Part shown: positions 31,810-41,601 of the stretch, one piece after another
Numbering within the stretch: position 1 is the stretch's first letter
Layout of the letters: each line of letters starts with the position of its first letter
NCBI RefSeq assembly: GCF_014306105.1
Contig: NZ_JACRVF010000002.1
Coordinates: 248,001 to 312,000, forward strand
Source: Pontibacter cellulosilyticus
GTDB lineage: Bacteria; Bacteroidota; Bacteroidia; Cytophagales; Hymenobacteraceae
Reading direction: 5' to 3'
Length of the DNA stretch: 64,000 nt
Made by a program: the position numbers and the translations under genes
The notes under the pieces: generated by a model
The model's database searches: none
Told to the model about the DNA's origin: nothing
The model's input: only the letters and a program-made list of their open reading frames with translations

Positions 31810-32751
31810 CTATGACATACTAGCCAGCGCCTGCTGCAGCACACCCTCTTTTAAGGCATAAGCCGATACACGAATCTCCTGCAGGTTATATTTTTGCAGC
31901 ACGAAGTCTACCACTATACTTGCCAGCACGATCATATCCACACGCATCTCGAGCATACCCGGTATAGCAAGACGCTCTTCGTGGTTTTTACGCAGCAGGT
32001 CGTGGTGAATATTATAGTAATCGGTAATAGCTAAGTAAGTGGCAGCGGGTTGTGCCTGCTGTCTGGAGGTGTCGCCTTTGCTGAGGGCATCTATGTCGCA
32101 GATGGTATCGAAGGTGCCGGAGGAGCCTGCCAGTACGGTTGGTTTATACTTTTCTACAGCAGCAGTTAACGGCTGTAGCTTTTCTTCAATATAAGACTTT
32201 TCGGCGGCTATACTTTGCGGAGCAATCGGGTCTTCGGTAAAGAATTGGTCCATCAGGCGCTGTGCACCTACCTCGAAACTCTGCTTCCAAAATATCTCCT
32301 GATCATTGCAGATGATAAACTCTACGCTACCACCGCCAATATCCATGATCAGAGCCGTTTTCCTGTCCAGCACACCTGCTGAGCGTACGCCGTAGTAGAT
32401 CAGTTCTGCTTCGCGGGCTCCGTCTATTACTTCAACTTGTATATCAGTTTGCTTGTAAATGTCTTTCACAAAATCGTCGCCGTTGGATGCGTTGCGCACC
32501 ATGCTGGTAGCCATGGCCCGAACCGTCTCTACGTTATACTCATCTATCTGCCTCCTGAAATCCTTGAGCGTATGAAGTGCTCGTTCCGCTGCTTCTGGTG
32601 TTATAGCTCCGTTGCTGATGCCGCCTTTGCCCAACCGCACCGGTACCTTGGTTCTTACAAAATCATGTAGCTTTCCATCTTCCTCTACTTCTGTAATAAG
32701 CAGGTGAAAAGTATTTGTGCCCATGTCGATTAGTGCGAGGCGTTGTTTCAT
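31810..32751 (-). CDS. Ppx/GppA family phosphatase
   Basis: Exopolyphosphatase or guanosine pentaphosphate phosphatase of the ASKHA fold, 313 residues. The first phosphate loop is ALIDMGTNTFHLLI (residues 6-19) and the second is LIMDIGGGSVEFII; the GSSGTFDTI segment follows. It is the short form with only the two-domain catalytic core, lacking the C-terminal HD-like domain of E. coli Ppx. It acts on polyphosphate and/or pppGpp; which one cannot be told. It is a lone minus-strand gene. Confidence 0.9.
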   Translation of the reverse strand: MKQRLALIDMGTNTFHLLITEVEEDGKLHDFVRTKVPVRLGKGGISNGAITPEAAERALHTLKDFRRQIDEYNVETVRAMATSMVRNASNGDDFVKDIYKQTDIQVEVIDGAREAELIYYGVRSAGVLDRKTALIMDIGGGSVEFIICNDQEIFWKQSFEVGAQRLMDQFFTEDPIAPQSIAAEKSYIEEKLQPLTAAVEKYKPTVLAGSSGTFDTICDIDALSKGDTSRQQAQPAATYLAITDYYNIHHDLLRKNHEERLAIPGMLEMRVDMIVLASIVVDFVLQKYNLQEIRVSAYALKEGVLQQALASMS

Positions 32752-32961
32752 GAGGGAGGTGAGGTATAAGTTTAAACTGTTGTTTCGGGTTACGTTTTGT
32801 AATAGAAAACTTGCTTCTATATTCAGCAGCCTTTCAAAATTTACCGGTACAAGTTAAGATGCTTTACTGTGGCTTCAAGCACGAAATTCATCATAAGAGC
32901 TATTTATACTTAATTATAGAAGCTTCTCCTGTAACCACATGTCAGTATAGCATTTTTGATC

Positions 32962-34056
32962 TTATTGTTTTTCAGGTATAAATCGCTGTAACTCCTGTTG
33001 CCATAAGGGAGTCTTAATTACTCGGAGCAAAGCCAAGTTTATAGGTTCTCTCAAAGGACTATCAGGGGCTAAGGCAAAAGCGTAGTATGTTGGATCAATC
33101 TGCACTGGCTGTACCTGAAGCGAAAGGTCAGGATCACTGCTGATGGTATACCTTAGAGCAGGAACACTATGTAAAACAGCGTCTAGTTTCTGCTTTTTTA
33201 TTGCTTCCAAGGATTCTGTTAAATCAGAAAACTCCTGAAAAGAAACCCTTTCTTCCCGCATATATTTTGCAGCGCCAGAGCCTACTACAGCTGCAATTTT
33301 CATGTTTCGGAGGTCTTGTGGTACAGATATTTTTTTCGCTGCACTACCCATAACTGCCGAAACAAGGGAGGCAGTGAGTACAGCTGTAACAGCCATGGCT
33401 ATCAACATCCAAACTAAGGCAATAGCACGTCCCCAAAAAGTAATAGGTGCCTTGTCGCCATAGCCTATGGTGGTCATTGTTACGCCTGCCCACCAGAATC
33501 CGGAGCCAATGCCTTCTGCTACAGACCGATCTCCTCCGAAATTATCTTCATTTTGTTTTCGCTCTACAAAGTAGATAATTGTACCTACGATGAGCAGCAG
33601 TACCGACAACATAGCCGCAATATACCAGAAGCGTTTGCTGAAGAAGGATTTTGCAATAGAGGACAGGTTATTTGTTTGTGACAAGGCAGCACCCATTTGA
33701 GCTGTGTGGTAAATGTGGCTAAAGTCTACCTGTTTATCAGCTTCTTCGGTTACATCTCCTAACAGAAACACGTCTACTTCCTCCTGTAGCAACACCTTAC
33801 TTGCCGAATCAGGTGTTATCTCCACAAAGCGATAGGTAATTTCCATGTCTTCGGCTACATCACGCCATAAGCGTACACTGATACCATCCCAAGAACCATT
33901 ATCACCTTTGATGATATAGGGCGGTTGCGGATGTACGCCAACTATAAGCTGACGCCCCGCTTGCATGTCGGTAGTATCTGTCTGGCCAAAGGCAGTAACT
34001 GGGGCTGCAAAACCAATTAAGATATGGATAAAAGCTAAAAGGTATCTGATACGCAT
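32962..34056 (-). CDS. GluR0-like ligand-gated K+ channel
   Basis: A 364-residue prokaryotic ionotropic-receptor-type channel. The order is signal peptide (1-24), first half of a SBP_bac_3 ligand-binding domain (S1, about 36-126), membrane helix M1 (143-163), pore loop with filter TTIGYGD (195-201), membrane helix M2 (209-236), and second half of the ligand domain (S2, about 243-356). This is the cyanobacterial GluR0 layout with a K+-channel filter and no M3. Two usual amino-acid ligand contacts look replaced: the Arg of the T-x-x-R segment is Ala (TEEADKQVDFS, 103-113) and the S2 Asp is Ser (LDAVLHSVP, 291-299). The ligand is therefore uncertain. Lone gene. Confidence 0.85.
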   Translation of the reverse strand: MRIRYLLAFIHILIGFAAPVTAFGQTDTTDMQAGRQLIVGVHPQPPYIIKGDNGSWDGISVRLWRDVAEDMEITYRFVEITPDSASKVLLQEEVDVFLLGDVTEEADKQVDFSHIYHTAQMGAALSQTNNLSSIAKSFFSKRFWYIAAMLSVLLLIVGTIIYFVERKQNEDNFGGDRSVAEGIGSGFWWAGVTMTTIGYGDKAPITFWGRAIALVWMLIAMAVTAVLTASLVSAVMGSAAKKISVPQDLRNMKIAAVVGSGAAKYMREERVSFQEFSDLTESLEAIKKQKLDAVLHSVPALRYTISSDPDLSLQVQPVQIDPTYYAFALAPDSPLREPINLALLRVIKTPLWQQELQRFIPEKQ

Positions 34057-34157
34057 AGAACTATCATTGATTAACTAGCTGTCAGAAAATGACAACGGGT
34101 GTTCACAACTAATAGTTTGGTTTACCTTGTCTAGCCAACCAGCATCTTATTACAGAG

Positions 34158-35051
34158 TTATTTCTTTATTGAAGTAAATCTAAAGAATGTACCTAAAGGT
34201 AGTTTACGCTTGCCACCATCCAGCAGGTATAACTCCCCCAGTTCCTCATTCTTCACCATCTCTCCGAACGTCTCCCGCATCAGGTTGTCCAGTACCAGCG
34301 CCGAGAAACCCATGGAGTAGAGATTTATCAGCAGGAAGTAATCCGTGCCGTCCAGCATTTCGCGGCAGAGTTTTATCATCTCATTCAACTCATCTTCTAG
34401 TTGCCATTTCTCACCGTTGGGGCCACGACCGTAGCTTGGCGGGTCCAGGATAATGCCGTTATACTTGTTGCCACGTTTTACTTCGCGGCGGGCGTACTTC
34501 ATGGCATCCTCTACAATCCAGCGCACGTTGTCCAGGTTGCTGGCTTCCATGTTATCACGGGCCCAAAAGTTAACTTGCTTAATAGAGTCAAGGTGGGTAA
34601 CGTCGGCTCCGGCGGCTTTGGCAGCAAGGGTGGCGGCACCGGTGTAGGCAAACATGTTCAGTACTTTTGGCTGCGGTGTCTTCAGGCTGCGGGTGGTGTT
34701 ATAAATAAACTTCCAGTTACTGTCCTGCTCCGGAAACAGACCTACGTGTTTAAACGACGACAGCCCCAATCTGAAGCGCAGCTTCAGCTCATTATACTTA
34801 TAGTCGATAAACCATTGTTCGGGCATTCCTTTTTTCAGTTTCCACTGGCCTTTCTCCTGGCTGCCTTTGTCGCGGGTAAACACCGCATTGGCCATGCGCT
34901 GCCATTCCTGCTCGGGCAGGTGCTTGTCCCAGATGGCTTGTGGTTCGGGGCGAGCTACATAATACTGGCCAAAACGCTCCAGCTTTTCAAAATTTCCGGA
35001 ATCAACCAACTCATAGTCAGCCCAGTTTTCTGTTGTTAAAAAGGAATACAT
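34158..35051 (-). CDS. SAM-dependent methyltransferase (RlmI/RlmK-like)
   Basis: A 297-residue class I methyltransferase. Motif I is VLNMFAYTGAATLAAKAAGA, followed by the acidic end of strand 2 (THLDSIKQ) and the catalytic-type motif IILDPPSYGRGPNGEKW, as in 23S rRNA methyltransferases RlmI/RlmK and relatives. The PUA domain of RlmI is absent; instead a ~110-residue N-terminal region with conserved Trp and basic residues precedes motif I. The likely substrate is rRNA, not demonstrated. Divergent from dapF with 108 bases between. Confidence 0.82.
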   Translation of the reverse strand: MYSFLTTENWADYELVDSGNFEKLERFGQYYVARPEPQAIWDKHLPEQEWQRMANAVFTRDKGSQEKGQWKLKKGMPEQWFIDYKYNELKLRFRLGLSSFKHVGLFPEQDSNWKFIYNTTRSLKTPQPKVLNMFAYTGAATLAAKAAGADVTHLDSIKQVNFWARDNMEASNLDNVRWIVEDAMKYARREVKRGNKYNGIILDPPSYGRGPNGEKWQLEDELNEMIKLCREMLDGTDYFLLINLYSMGFSALVLDNLMRETFGEMVKNEELGELYLLDGGKRKLPLGTFFRFTSIKK

Positions 35052-35159
35052 ATCTTTGTCGTTTATTTCAGGGCGTGCCCCGCTTAAGCAGCAAAATTAC
35101 TCATAATCCGCTTAACCTTAAAAGGTGCACGTTCCCGATGTCATATTTGTTACTTATAC

Positions 35160-35933
35160 ATGCCAATCAGCTTTTATAAATACCAGGGCACGGGCAACGA
35201 CTTCGTGATGGTAGACAACCGTAAACTTACCTTCCCGGCAACCGACGAAGCGTTAGTGAAACACCTCTGCGACCGCCGCACCGGCATCGGTGCCGATGGG
35301 CTTATACTTTTGCAGGACCATCCGGACTACGATTTCGAGATGGTGTACTTTAATGCTGACGGACGCTTAGGCTCTATGTGCGGCAACGGAGCACGCTGCA
35401 CTGTTCGTTTTGCAAGGCATTTGGGAGTAATAGAGGATGTAGCTTATTTTCTGGCTGCAGACGGGGAGCACCAGGCTAGTGTAGAACGCGACCTTATCCA
35501 CCTTAAAATGAATGACGTGGAAGGCATGGAGCAAATTGGCAACGACTACTACCTTAACACTGGCTCGCCGCACTACATACGCTTTGTAGATGACGTAGAG
35601 AACCTGGATGTTTATGAAGAGGGAAGAGCCATACGCTACAACAATCGCTTTAAAGCGGAAGGCACTAACGTGAATTTTGTGCAGCGGCTTAGCGATACAG
35701 AGCTATTTGTTAGAACCTATGAACGTGGCGTAGAGGACGAGACTTTATCCTGTGGCACAGGCGTAACAGCAGCCGCGTTGGTGGCAGGCATGTTGGGTAT
35801 GCAAAGCCCGATAAAAGTAAAGGTGCTGGGAGGTAACCTGGAGGTTTCTTTTGAGCAGGATGGCGATGGGTTTGAACAAATCTATTTAATAGGTCCGGCT
35901 AAGCAGGTTTTCACAGGCACAATTAGCGCTTAA
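35160..35933 (+). CDS. dapF: Diaminopimelate epimerase
   Basis: Interconverts LL- and meso-diaminopimelate for lysine and peptidoglycan synthesis, 257 residues. The two catalytic cysteines are seen: Cys74 in GSMCGNGARC and Cys198 in ETLSCGTGVTAAA. The start YKYQGTGNDFVMVDN is the family N terminus. A GNAT gene follows after a terminator-like hairpin. Confidence 0.96.
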   Translation: MPISFYKYQGTGNDFVMVDNRKLTFPATDEALVKHLCDRRTGIGADGLILLQDHPDYDFEMVYFNADGRLGSMCGNGARCTVRFARHLGVIEDVAYFLAADGEHQASVERDLIHLKMNDVEGMEQIGNDYYLNTGSPHYIRFVDDVENLDVYEEGRAIRYNNRFKAEGTNVNFVQRLSDTELFVRTYERGVEDETLSCGTGVTAAALVAGMLGMQSPIKVKVLGGNLEVSFEQDGDGFEQIYLIGPAKQVFTGTISA

Positions 35934-35955
35934 AGTACAAACCAGTATTTATAGT

Positions 35956-35997
35956 AAGACTTCCGGCAGGTAAGATTGCCGGAAGTCTTTTCTTTTT
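35956..35997 (+). terminator. Terminator after dapF
   Basis: Perfect 13-base stem AAGACTTCCGGCA (35956-35968) / TGCCGGAAGTCTT (35977-35989), then TTCTTTTT. Confidence 0.85.
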
Positions 35998-36029
35998 GTA
36001 GCTTGGCTAAAGTATAAATCAGAAAAAGC

Positions 36030-36545
36030 GTGTTCCTTAAAACAGATAATACTTCCCTGCGCGCCCTGGAGCCAACTGACCTGGAGTTCCTTTATATTTT
36101 GGAAAACGATGTGTCGGTGTGGCATGTGGGCAATACCCTTGTGCCCTACTCTAAATTTGTGCTGGAGCAGTACCTGGAGAATGCTGCCCTGGACATTTAT
36201 ACTGTAAAACAGCTGCGGTTGGTGATTTGTAATACAGACAGTGAGGCCGTTGGAGCCGTTGACCTGTATGATTTTGATCCGATGCACCGCAGGGCAGGAG
36301 TTGGCATAGCCATAGCAGCAGGACATCGCAGAAACGGGCATGCAGCCCATGCTTTACAGTTGCTGTTGGAATATTCTAAAAACACACTACAGCTGCACCA
36401 ACTGTACTGCTCTGTTACCGCCACTAACCTCGAAAGTATAAACCTATTCTCCAAAGCAGGCTTCCAAAGTATAGGTATCCGCAAAGACTGGCTGCGCACC
36501 CCTGATGGCTGGGAAGACGTGGTGGAATTTCAGAAGGTGTTTTAA
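36030..36545 (+). CDS. GNAT-family N-acetyltransferase
   Basis: A 171-residue acetyltransferase of the RimJ/SpeG-like group: LRALEPTDLEFLYILENDVS at the start and the acetyl-CoA loop AGVGIAIAAGHRRNGHAAHAL at about 91-111, with ATNLESINLFSKAGF near the C terminus. The most likely start is the GTG at 36030; no ATG lies before the conserved region. The acceptor (protein N terminus, polyamine or small amine) is not determined. Confidence 0.85.
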   Translation: MFLKTDNTSLRALEPTDLEFLYILENDVSVWHVGNTLVPYSKFVLEQYLENAALDIYTVKQLRLVICNTDSEAVGAVDLYDFDPMHRRAGVGIAIAAGHRRNGHAAHALQLLLEYSKNTLQLHQLYCSVTATNLESINLFSKAGFQSIGIRKDWLRTPDGWEDVVEFQKVF

Positions 36546-36749
36546 CTATTGATTAACAGGGAATAATCAACAATTAACAACTCCTGCCACAATGCCACTG
36601 CTTTACCTGATTATGGCATAGGTATTTAAGTAGCTGAAGTATAAATAGTAAAAATCCTATGCTTTGTCGGTAAATATGGCAGATAACCTATGCACACATT
36701 ATTATGGTATTGTTTTAGTACAGAACGTTAGATATATCGGAAAAACCCC

Positions 36750-36757
36750 TATTTTTG
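36750..36757 (+). promoter_or_regulatory. Possible -7 element of secA
   Basis: TATTTTTG, 45 bases before the secA ATG, matches TAnnTTTG. The region about 20 bases upstream has GTTAG but no TTG. Confidence 0.35.
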
Positions 36758-36802
36758 ACGATATTGCAAACAGAAGATTTCATTTAAGCATAACAGACAC
36801 AG

Positions 36803-39800
36803 ATGTTTGATTTTTTCGGTAAAACCGTTGCGAAACTATTCGGAACCAAATCCGACAGAGATATAAAAGAGGTACTGCCTTATGTATCTAAAGTAAACGA
36901 AGAATACGCCAAGTTAAAGGACCTTACTGACGACCAGCTTCGCCAGAAGACCTACGAGATAAAAGGCATTATTGATGAGCGCCTGAAGTCCATCGATGAG
37001 CAGATTGCAGCCCTGCACAAGCGCATCGCCGACGAGCCGGAGCTTAATATCGTGCAGAAGGAGAACATTTTCTCTGAGATAGACGAACTCGAAAAGCAGC
37101 GTAACAAAGAACTGGAAGTAGTGCTGATGGAAGTGCTGCCAACTGGTTTTGCCGTTGTGAAAGAGACAGCCCGCCGCTGGAAAGAGAACGGCCAATTGGT
37201 GGTTACGGCTACTGACATGGACCGTGAACTGGCTTCTTATAAACCGAACGTTCAGATTGAAGGCGATAAAGCTACCTGGGCTAACAGATGGATAGCTGCC
37301 GGCAACGAGATTACCTGGGATATGCTGCACTACGATGTACAGCTGATCGGTGGTATTGTGCTGCACCAGGGTAAAATTGCCGAGATGGCGACCGGTGAGG
37401 GTAAAACCTTGGTAGCAACCCTGCCTGCTTACTTAAATGCCCTTGCCCGGCGCGGTGTGCACGTAGTAACAGTTAACGACTACCTTGCCCGCCGTGACTC
37501 TGAGTGGATGGCACCATTGTTCGAGTTCCACGGCCTTTCTATCGATTGTATCGACAAGCATCAGCCAAACTCTGAGTCTCGCCGCAAAGCGTACCGTGCC
37601 GACATCACATATGGTACTAACAACGAATTCGGTTTTGACTACCTGCGCGATAACATGGCCCGCGAGCCACAAGACCTGGTACAGCGCAAGCATCACTATG
37701 CTATGGTGGATGAGGTTGACTCTGTATTGATTGACGATGCCCGTACACCATTGATCATTTCCGGCCCTGTGCCGCGTGGCGATGAGCACGAGTTTTACCA
37801 ACTGAAGCCACGTATTGCCATGCTGGTAGAGGCGCAGCGTAAGGTGGTAACTAACTTCCTGACCGAAGCTAAGCGTTTGATCAAAGAAGGAAACACACAG
37901 GAAGGTGGCCTTGCCCTGTTTCGTGCATACCGTGGTCTGCCAAAGAGCAAGCCGTTGATCAAATTCCTGAGCGAAACCGGTAACCGTGCTATCATGCAGA
38001 AAGTAGAGAACTTCTACCTGCAGGATAACTCACGCCAGATGCCGGAGGCCGACGAGCCGCTATTCTTTACTATCGACGAGAAGCACAACCAGATCGAGCT
38101 GACCGAAAAAGGCATTGACCTGATCACAGGTCAGGGTGAGGATCCGAAATTCTTCATCATGCCGGACATTGGTATGGAGATCGCCGAAATCGAAAATAAT
38201 AAAGCGCTAACGCACGAAGAGCAGCTGCATCAGAAAGAGCAGTTAATCGCTGATTTCCAGGAGAAGTCTAAGCGTATCCATACAATTAACCAGTTGCTGA
38301 AGGCTTATACTTTGTTTGAGAAAGACACAGAATATATCGTAACGCCAGATCATAAGGTAAAGATCGTAGACGAGCAGACTGGCCGTGTAATGGAAGGGCG
38401 TCGTTACTCTGATGGTTTACACCAGGCCATTGAGGCGAAGGAGAACGTGAAGGTTGAAGATGCCACACAGACCTACGCTACGGTTACGCTTCAGAACTAC
38501 TTCCGTATGTACCACAAGCTTTCTGGTATGACGGGTACTGCCGAAACAGAGGCAGGCGAGTTCTGGGACATCTATAAACTGGACGTAGTAGTTATACCAA
38601 CTAACCGCCCAATCTCCAGAAAAGATGAGCACGACAAAGTATACAAAACAGTTCGCGAGAAGTATAACGCTGTTGCCGATGAGATCGTAGCCTTAACAGA
38701 GGCAGGCCGTCCGGTGCTGGTGGGTACAACTTCGGTTGAGATTTCGGAGCTGTTAAGCCGTATGCTGAAGCTGCGCAATATCAGGCACCAAGTACTTAAC
38801 GCGAAGCTTCACCAGAAAGAGGCTGAGATTGTAGCCGAAGCAGGTAAGCCAGGTACAGTAACCATTGCTACCAACATGGCAGGTCGTGGTACCGACATTA
38901 AGCTTACACCAGAGTCTAAGGGTGCGGGTGGTCTGGCTATTATCGGTACAGAGCGCCACGAGTCTCGCCGCGTAGACCGCCAGTTGCGTGGTCGTTCAGG
39001 TCGCCAGGGTGACCCGGGTTCTTCTCAGTTCTTCGTGTCTCTGGAAGATAACCTGATGCGTTTGTTCGGCTCTGACAGAATTGCCCGCCTGATGGACCGC
39101 ATGGGTCTGGAAGAAGGTGAAGTGATTCAGCACTCGATGATCACGAACTCTATTGAGCGTGCGCAGAAAAAAGTAGAGGAGAACAACTTTGGTATGCGTA
39201 AGCGCCTGCTGGAGTATGACGACGTAATGAACGCACAGCGTGAGGTAGTTTACAAGCGCCGCAGAAACGCCCTTTACGGAGAGCGCCTGGAGCTGGATAT
39301 CTGGAACATGATCTATGATATAAGCGAGGATGTGATCGTAAGCTACAAGAACATCAGCGACTACGAGAACTTCCAGCTGCATGTGCTGCGCGTATTCGGA
39401 ATCGAGTCTTCTATCACAGAGGATGAATTTAAATCAACGCAAGCTAACCAGCTGGTAGAAAGGCTTTATAACGAAGCCCTTAACCATTACCTGACCCGAA
39501 ATAAGCAGACTGCTGACCAGGCATACCCGATCATTTCTGACATTCACCAGAACCGTGGGCCGATGATTGAGAACGTTGCCGTACCGTTTACAGATGGCAA
39601 ACGCCAGCTGGCAGCGGTGGCTAATCTTACAAAAGCGTACGACACCCATGCCATGGAGCTGATCCGTGCGATGGAGAAGATCATCACACTAGGTACCATT
39701 GACCAGGCCTGGACAGACCACCTGCGTGAGATGGATAACCTGAAGCAGAGTGTTCAGAATGCGGTTTACGAGCAGAAAGATCCACTGTTGATCTACAAGT

Positions 39801-40174
39801 TTGAGTCTTTTGAGCTATTTAAGCGCATGATCGGAAAAGTGAACGAGCAAACAATTCAGTTCCTCTTCCATGCGTTTATACCGGTGCAGGCACCAGAGCA
39901 GGTACAGGCGCCGCGTCCGCAGCAAATGCCTAAGCCGCCGGTGCTAAAAGAGCAAAAGCAGGAGGTGCACTCTTCTTTAGAAGACGAGTCAGGTCATACT
40001 GCTGCCCAGGCTCCGGAACCAGAGCGCATTATGCCGGCACACTCACAAAAAGTAGCAGGCCGCAACGACAGAGTAAGCGTGCAGTACATGGATGGCCGTG
40101 TGGTGAAGGACGTAAAGTATAAAACCGTAGAAGACGATCTGTTGCACAACCGTTGTGTACTGATTGAAGAATAA
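36803..40174 (+). CDS. secA: Preprotein translocase ATPase SecA
   Basis: Motor that drives proteins through SecYEG, 1,123 residues. Walker A is GEGKT at 198-202 and the DEAD-type motif is [18 protein letters not shown]. The NBD2 motifs are [16 protein letters not shown] and [19 protein letters not shown]. It is longer than E. coli SecA by insertions near residues 60-110 and in the preprotein crosslinking region (about 330-450), as in other Bacteroidota. The C-terminal zinc-binding CxCxSGK tail is absent: the GRND block continues as [17 protein letters not shown]. The terminator at 40182-40214 follows. Confidence 0.97.
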   Translation: MFDFFGKTVAKLFGTKSDRDIKEVLPYVSKVNEEYAKLKDLTDDQLRQKTYEIKGIIDERLKSIDEQIAALHKRIADEPELNIVQKENIFSEIDELEKQRNKELEVVLMEVLPTGFAVVKETARRWKENGQLVVTATDMDRELASYKPNVQIEGDKATWANRWIAAGNEITWDMLHYDVQLIGGIVLHQGKIAEMATGEGKTLVATLPAYLNALARRGVHVVTVNDYLARRDSEWMAPLFEFHGLSIDCIDKHQPNSESRRKAYRADITYGTNNEFGFDYLRDNMAREPQDLVQRKHHYAMVDEVDSVLIDDARTPLIISGPVPRGDEHEFYQLKPRIAMLVEAQRKVVTNFLTEAKRLIKEGNTQEGGLALFRAYRGLPKSKPLIKFLSETGNRAIMQKVENFYLQDNSRQMPEADEPLFFTIDEKHNQIELTEKGIDLITGQGEDPKFFIMPDIGMEIAEIENNKALTHEEQLHQKEQLIADFQEKSKRIHTINQLLKAYTLFEKDTEYIVTPDHKVKIVDEQTGRVMEGRRYSDGLHQAIEAKENVKVEDATQTYATVTLQNYFRMYHKLSGMTGTAETEAGEFWDIYKLDVVVIPTNRPISRKDEHDKVYKTVREKYNAVADEIVALTEAGRPVLVGTTSVEISELLSRMLKLRNIRHQVLNAKLHQKEAEIVAEAGKPGTVTIATNMAGRGTDIKLTPESKGAGGLAIIGTERHESRRVDRQLRGRSGRQGDPGSSQFFVSLEDNLMRLFGSDRIARLMDRMGLEEGEVIQHSMITNSIERAQKKVEENNFGMRKRLLEYDDVMNAQREVVYKRRRNALYGERLELDIWNMIYDISEDVIVSYKNISDYENFQLHVLRVFGIESSITEDEFKSTQANQLVERLYNEALNHYLTRNKQTADQAYPIISDIHQNRGPMIENVAVPFTDGKRQLAAVANLTKAYDTHAMELIRAMEKIITLGTIDQAWTDHLREMDNLKQSVQNAVYEQKDPLLIYKFESFELFKRMIGKVNEQTIQFLFHAFIPVQAPEQVQAPRPQQMPKPPVLKEQKQEVHSSLEDESGHTAAQAPEPERIMPAHSQKVAGRNDRVSVQYMDGRVVKDVKYKTVEDDLLHNRCVLIEE

Positions 40175-40181
40175 AAACACT

Positions 40182-40214
40182 GCAGCCACTAAATATTTTT
40201 AGTGGCTGCTTTTT
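40182..40214 (+). terminator. Terminator after secA
   Basis: Perfect 12-base stem GCAGCCACTAAA (40182-40193) / TTTAGTGGCTGC (40198-40209) followed by TTTTT. Confidence 0.9.
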
Positions 40215-40277
40215 GATACCTCATTAAGTGTGCAGCATAAAAAGCCTGCGCATAAACTGATTGTACAACCAAAAACT

Positions 40278-40952
40278 ATGGCCGGAGAAGAACTAGCCAC
40301 TTACATAGACCACACGCAGCTGAAGCCAGATGCTACAGCCGAGCAGGTATTACAGCTATGCGATGAGGCGCGCAATTATGGCTTTGCCGCCGTGTGCATT
40401 GCCCCATGCTATGTGCAACTGGCAAAAGAGCGTCTGGGCCCCGGCTCACTTGTAAAGGTTGCCACAGTTATTGGTTTCCCACTCGGGTACCAGCACAGCA
40501 AAGTAAAGTTTTTGGAAACTCACCAGGCTATTTCCGACGGAGCCAACGAGATAGACGTAGTGATGAACATATCCGCGTTTAAATCTGGGAAGTATGATGA
40601 AGTGGAGAACGAGCTAGGTGACCTGGCGAAATTCTGCCATTTAAAAGAAGCAGAGCTGAAGGTAATCATCGAAACTGCGCTACTTTCTGAAGAAGAAATA
40701 ATCAAGGCCTGTGAACTGTGCGCAAATGCCGGAGTCGATTTTGTGAAGACCTCTACTGGCTTTGCCCCGCGCGGTGCAACTGTAGAAGACATTAAGCTGA
40801 TGCGCCAGGTGCTGCCAAATTCTATGAAAATAAAGGCTTCGGGGGGTATACGAACATATGAAGATGCAGAAGCATTAATCAAAGCTGGAGCTGATAGATT
40901 AGGCTGTTCGGCCAGCATTCAAATTGTTACTCATGAACAACAGAATTCTTAA
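40278..40952 (+). CDS. deoC: Deoxyribose-phosphate aldolase
   Basis: Cleaves 2-deoxyribose-5-phosphate to glyceraldehyde-3-phosphate and acetaldehyde (nucleoside catabolism). The ATG at 40278 gives 224 residues, the usual short-form length; a GTG at 40230 could add 16 residues, but these lie outside the fold. Family blocks: YIDHTQLKPDAT, EIDVVMNISAFKSG, the Schiff-base Lys in FVKTSTGFAPRGAT and the phosphate site KASGGIRTYEDAEAL. The last codons overlap the start of the next gene (ATG 40933) by 20 bases, indicating translational coupling. Confidence 0.93.
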   Translation: MAGEELATYIDHTQLKPDATAEQVLQLCDEARNYGFAAVCIAPCYVQLAKERLGPGSLVKVATVIGFPLGYQHSKVKFLETHQAISDGANEIDVVMNISAFKSGKYDEVENELGDLAKFCHLKEAELKVIIETALLSEEEIIKACELCANAGVDFVKTSTGFAPRGATVEDIKLMRQVLPNSMKIKASGGIRTYEDAEALIKAGADRLGCSASIQIVTHEQQNS

Positions 40953-41448
40953 CCTTATCCTGTCGTTGCTCGTGCTGCTCTCAACAGCATGCGCACCTTC
41001 TGCAGGAAAATCAACTACAACAGACACAGGCAAGTTTCCGGGCAAAGAAAAAGTAACCGAAGATTTAAGTGTGTACCGGCCAAAGTATGAAGCCCCAGAA
41101 ACTACAACTGCTGCGCGTGTGGAGCCGACAAATCATGTTAACAATAAGGTTGCTGTGCTGATGGATACAGTGGCCAGCGTTAACAAGAATTTCAAATACA
41201 TGCAGGGCTACCGTATTTTGGCTTATAACGGATCGCAGCGCCAGGATGTAATGAATCTGCGCAAATCCATCCTGACAAGAGTGCCCGAGGTAAAGGACTA
41301 CCTGACGTATCAGCAGCCAAACTTCAGGCTCAAGATAGGTGACTTCTCTACACGCATCGAGGCACAAAAGGTGCTAAACCGTGTGTCAGACCTGATTCCA
41401 AACGCACAGATTGTGCAGGACCAGATAAACATTGATAAAAGCTATTAA
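40933..41448 (+). CDS. Lipoprotein with SPOR domain
   Basis: A 171-residue lipoprotein: signal sequence MNNRILNLILSLLVLLSTAC with lipobox LSTAC, so the mature protein would start at a lipidated Cys20. A low-complexity linker (residues 21-60) is followed by a C-terminal SPOR-like domain (GYRILAYNGSQRQDVMNLRK; FRLKIGDFSTRIEAQKVLNR), which binds denuded peptidoglycan glycan strands in known proteins. It overlaps deoC by 20 bases. The ATG at 40933 was chosen because it places the signal peptide correctly; a TTG at 40924 is less likely. Confidence 0.85.
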   Translation: MNNRILNLILSLLVLLSTACAPSAGKSTTTDTGKFPGKEKVTEDLSVYRPKYEAPETTTAARVEPTNHVNNKVAVLMDTVASVNKNFKYMQGYRILAYNGSQRQDVMNLRKSILTRVPEVKDYLTYQQPNFRLKIGDFSTRIEAQKVLNRVSDLIPNAQIVQDQINIDKSY

Positions 41449-41482
41449 GTATCAAAGCTGGTTCGTCAGGAGACAAAATAAC

Positions 41483-41520
41483 AAAAGCGTTGTGGTCTAA
41501 AGCAGGTCGCAACGCTTTTT
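41483..41520 (+). terminator. Terminator after SPOR lipoprotein gene
   Basis: Stem AAAAGCGTTG (41483-41492) / CAACGCTTTT (41510-41519) with a T-run at the end. Confidence 0.85.
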
Positions 41521-41601
41521 CATGTTTGATGCTATTTCGTTAAATTAAAGCCTTATTTATACTTTGTAAGAGGTATAACAAGTGATATTTCAAAGCTAAA
41601 A

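Noticed and set aside
34187..35039. Plus-strand frames opposite the methyltransferase gene
   Set aside because: They overlap a clear DPPSYGRG methyltransferase on the minus strand and show no motifs.
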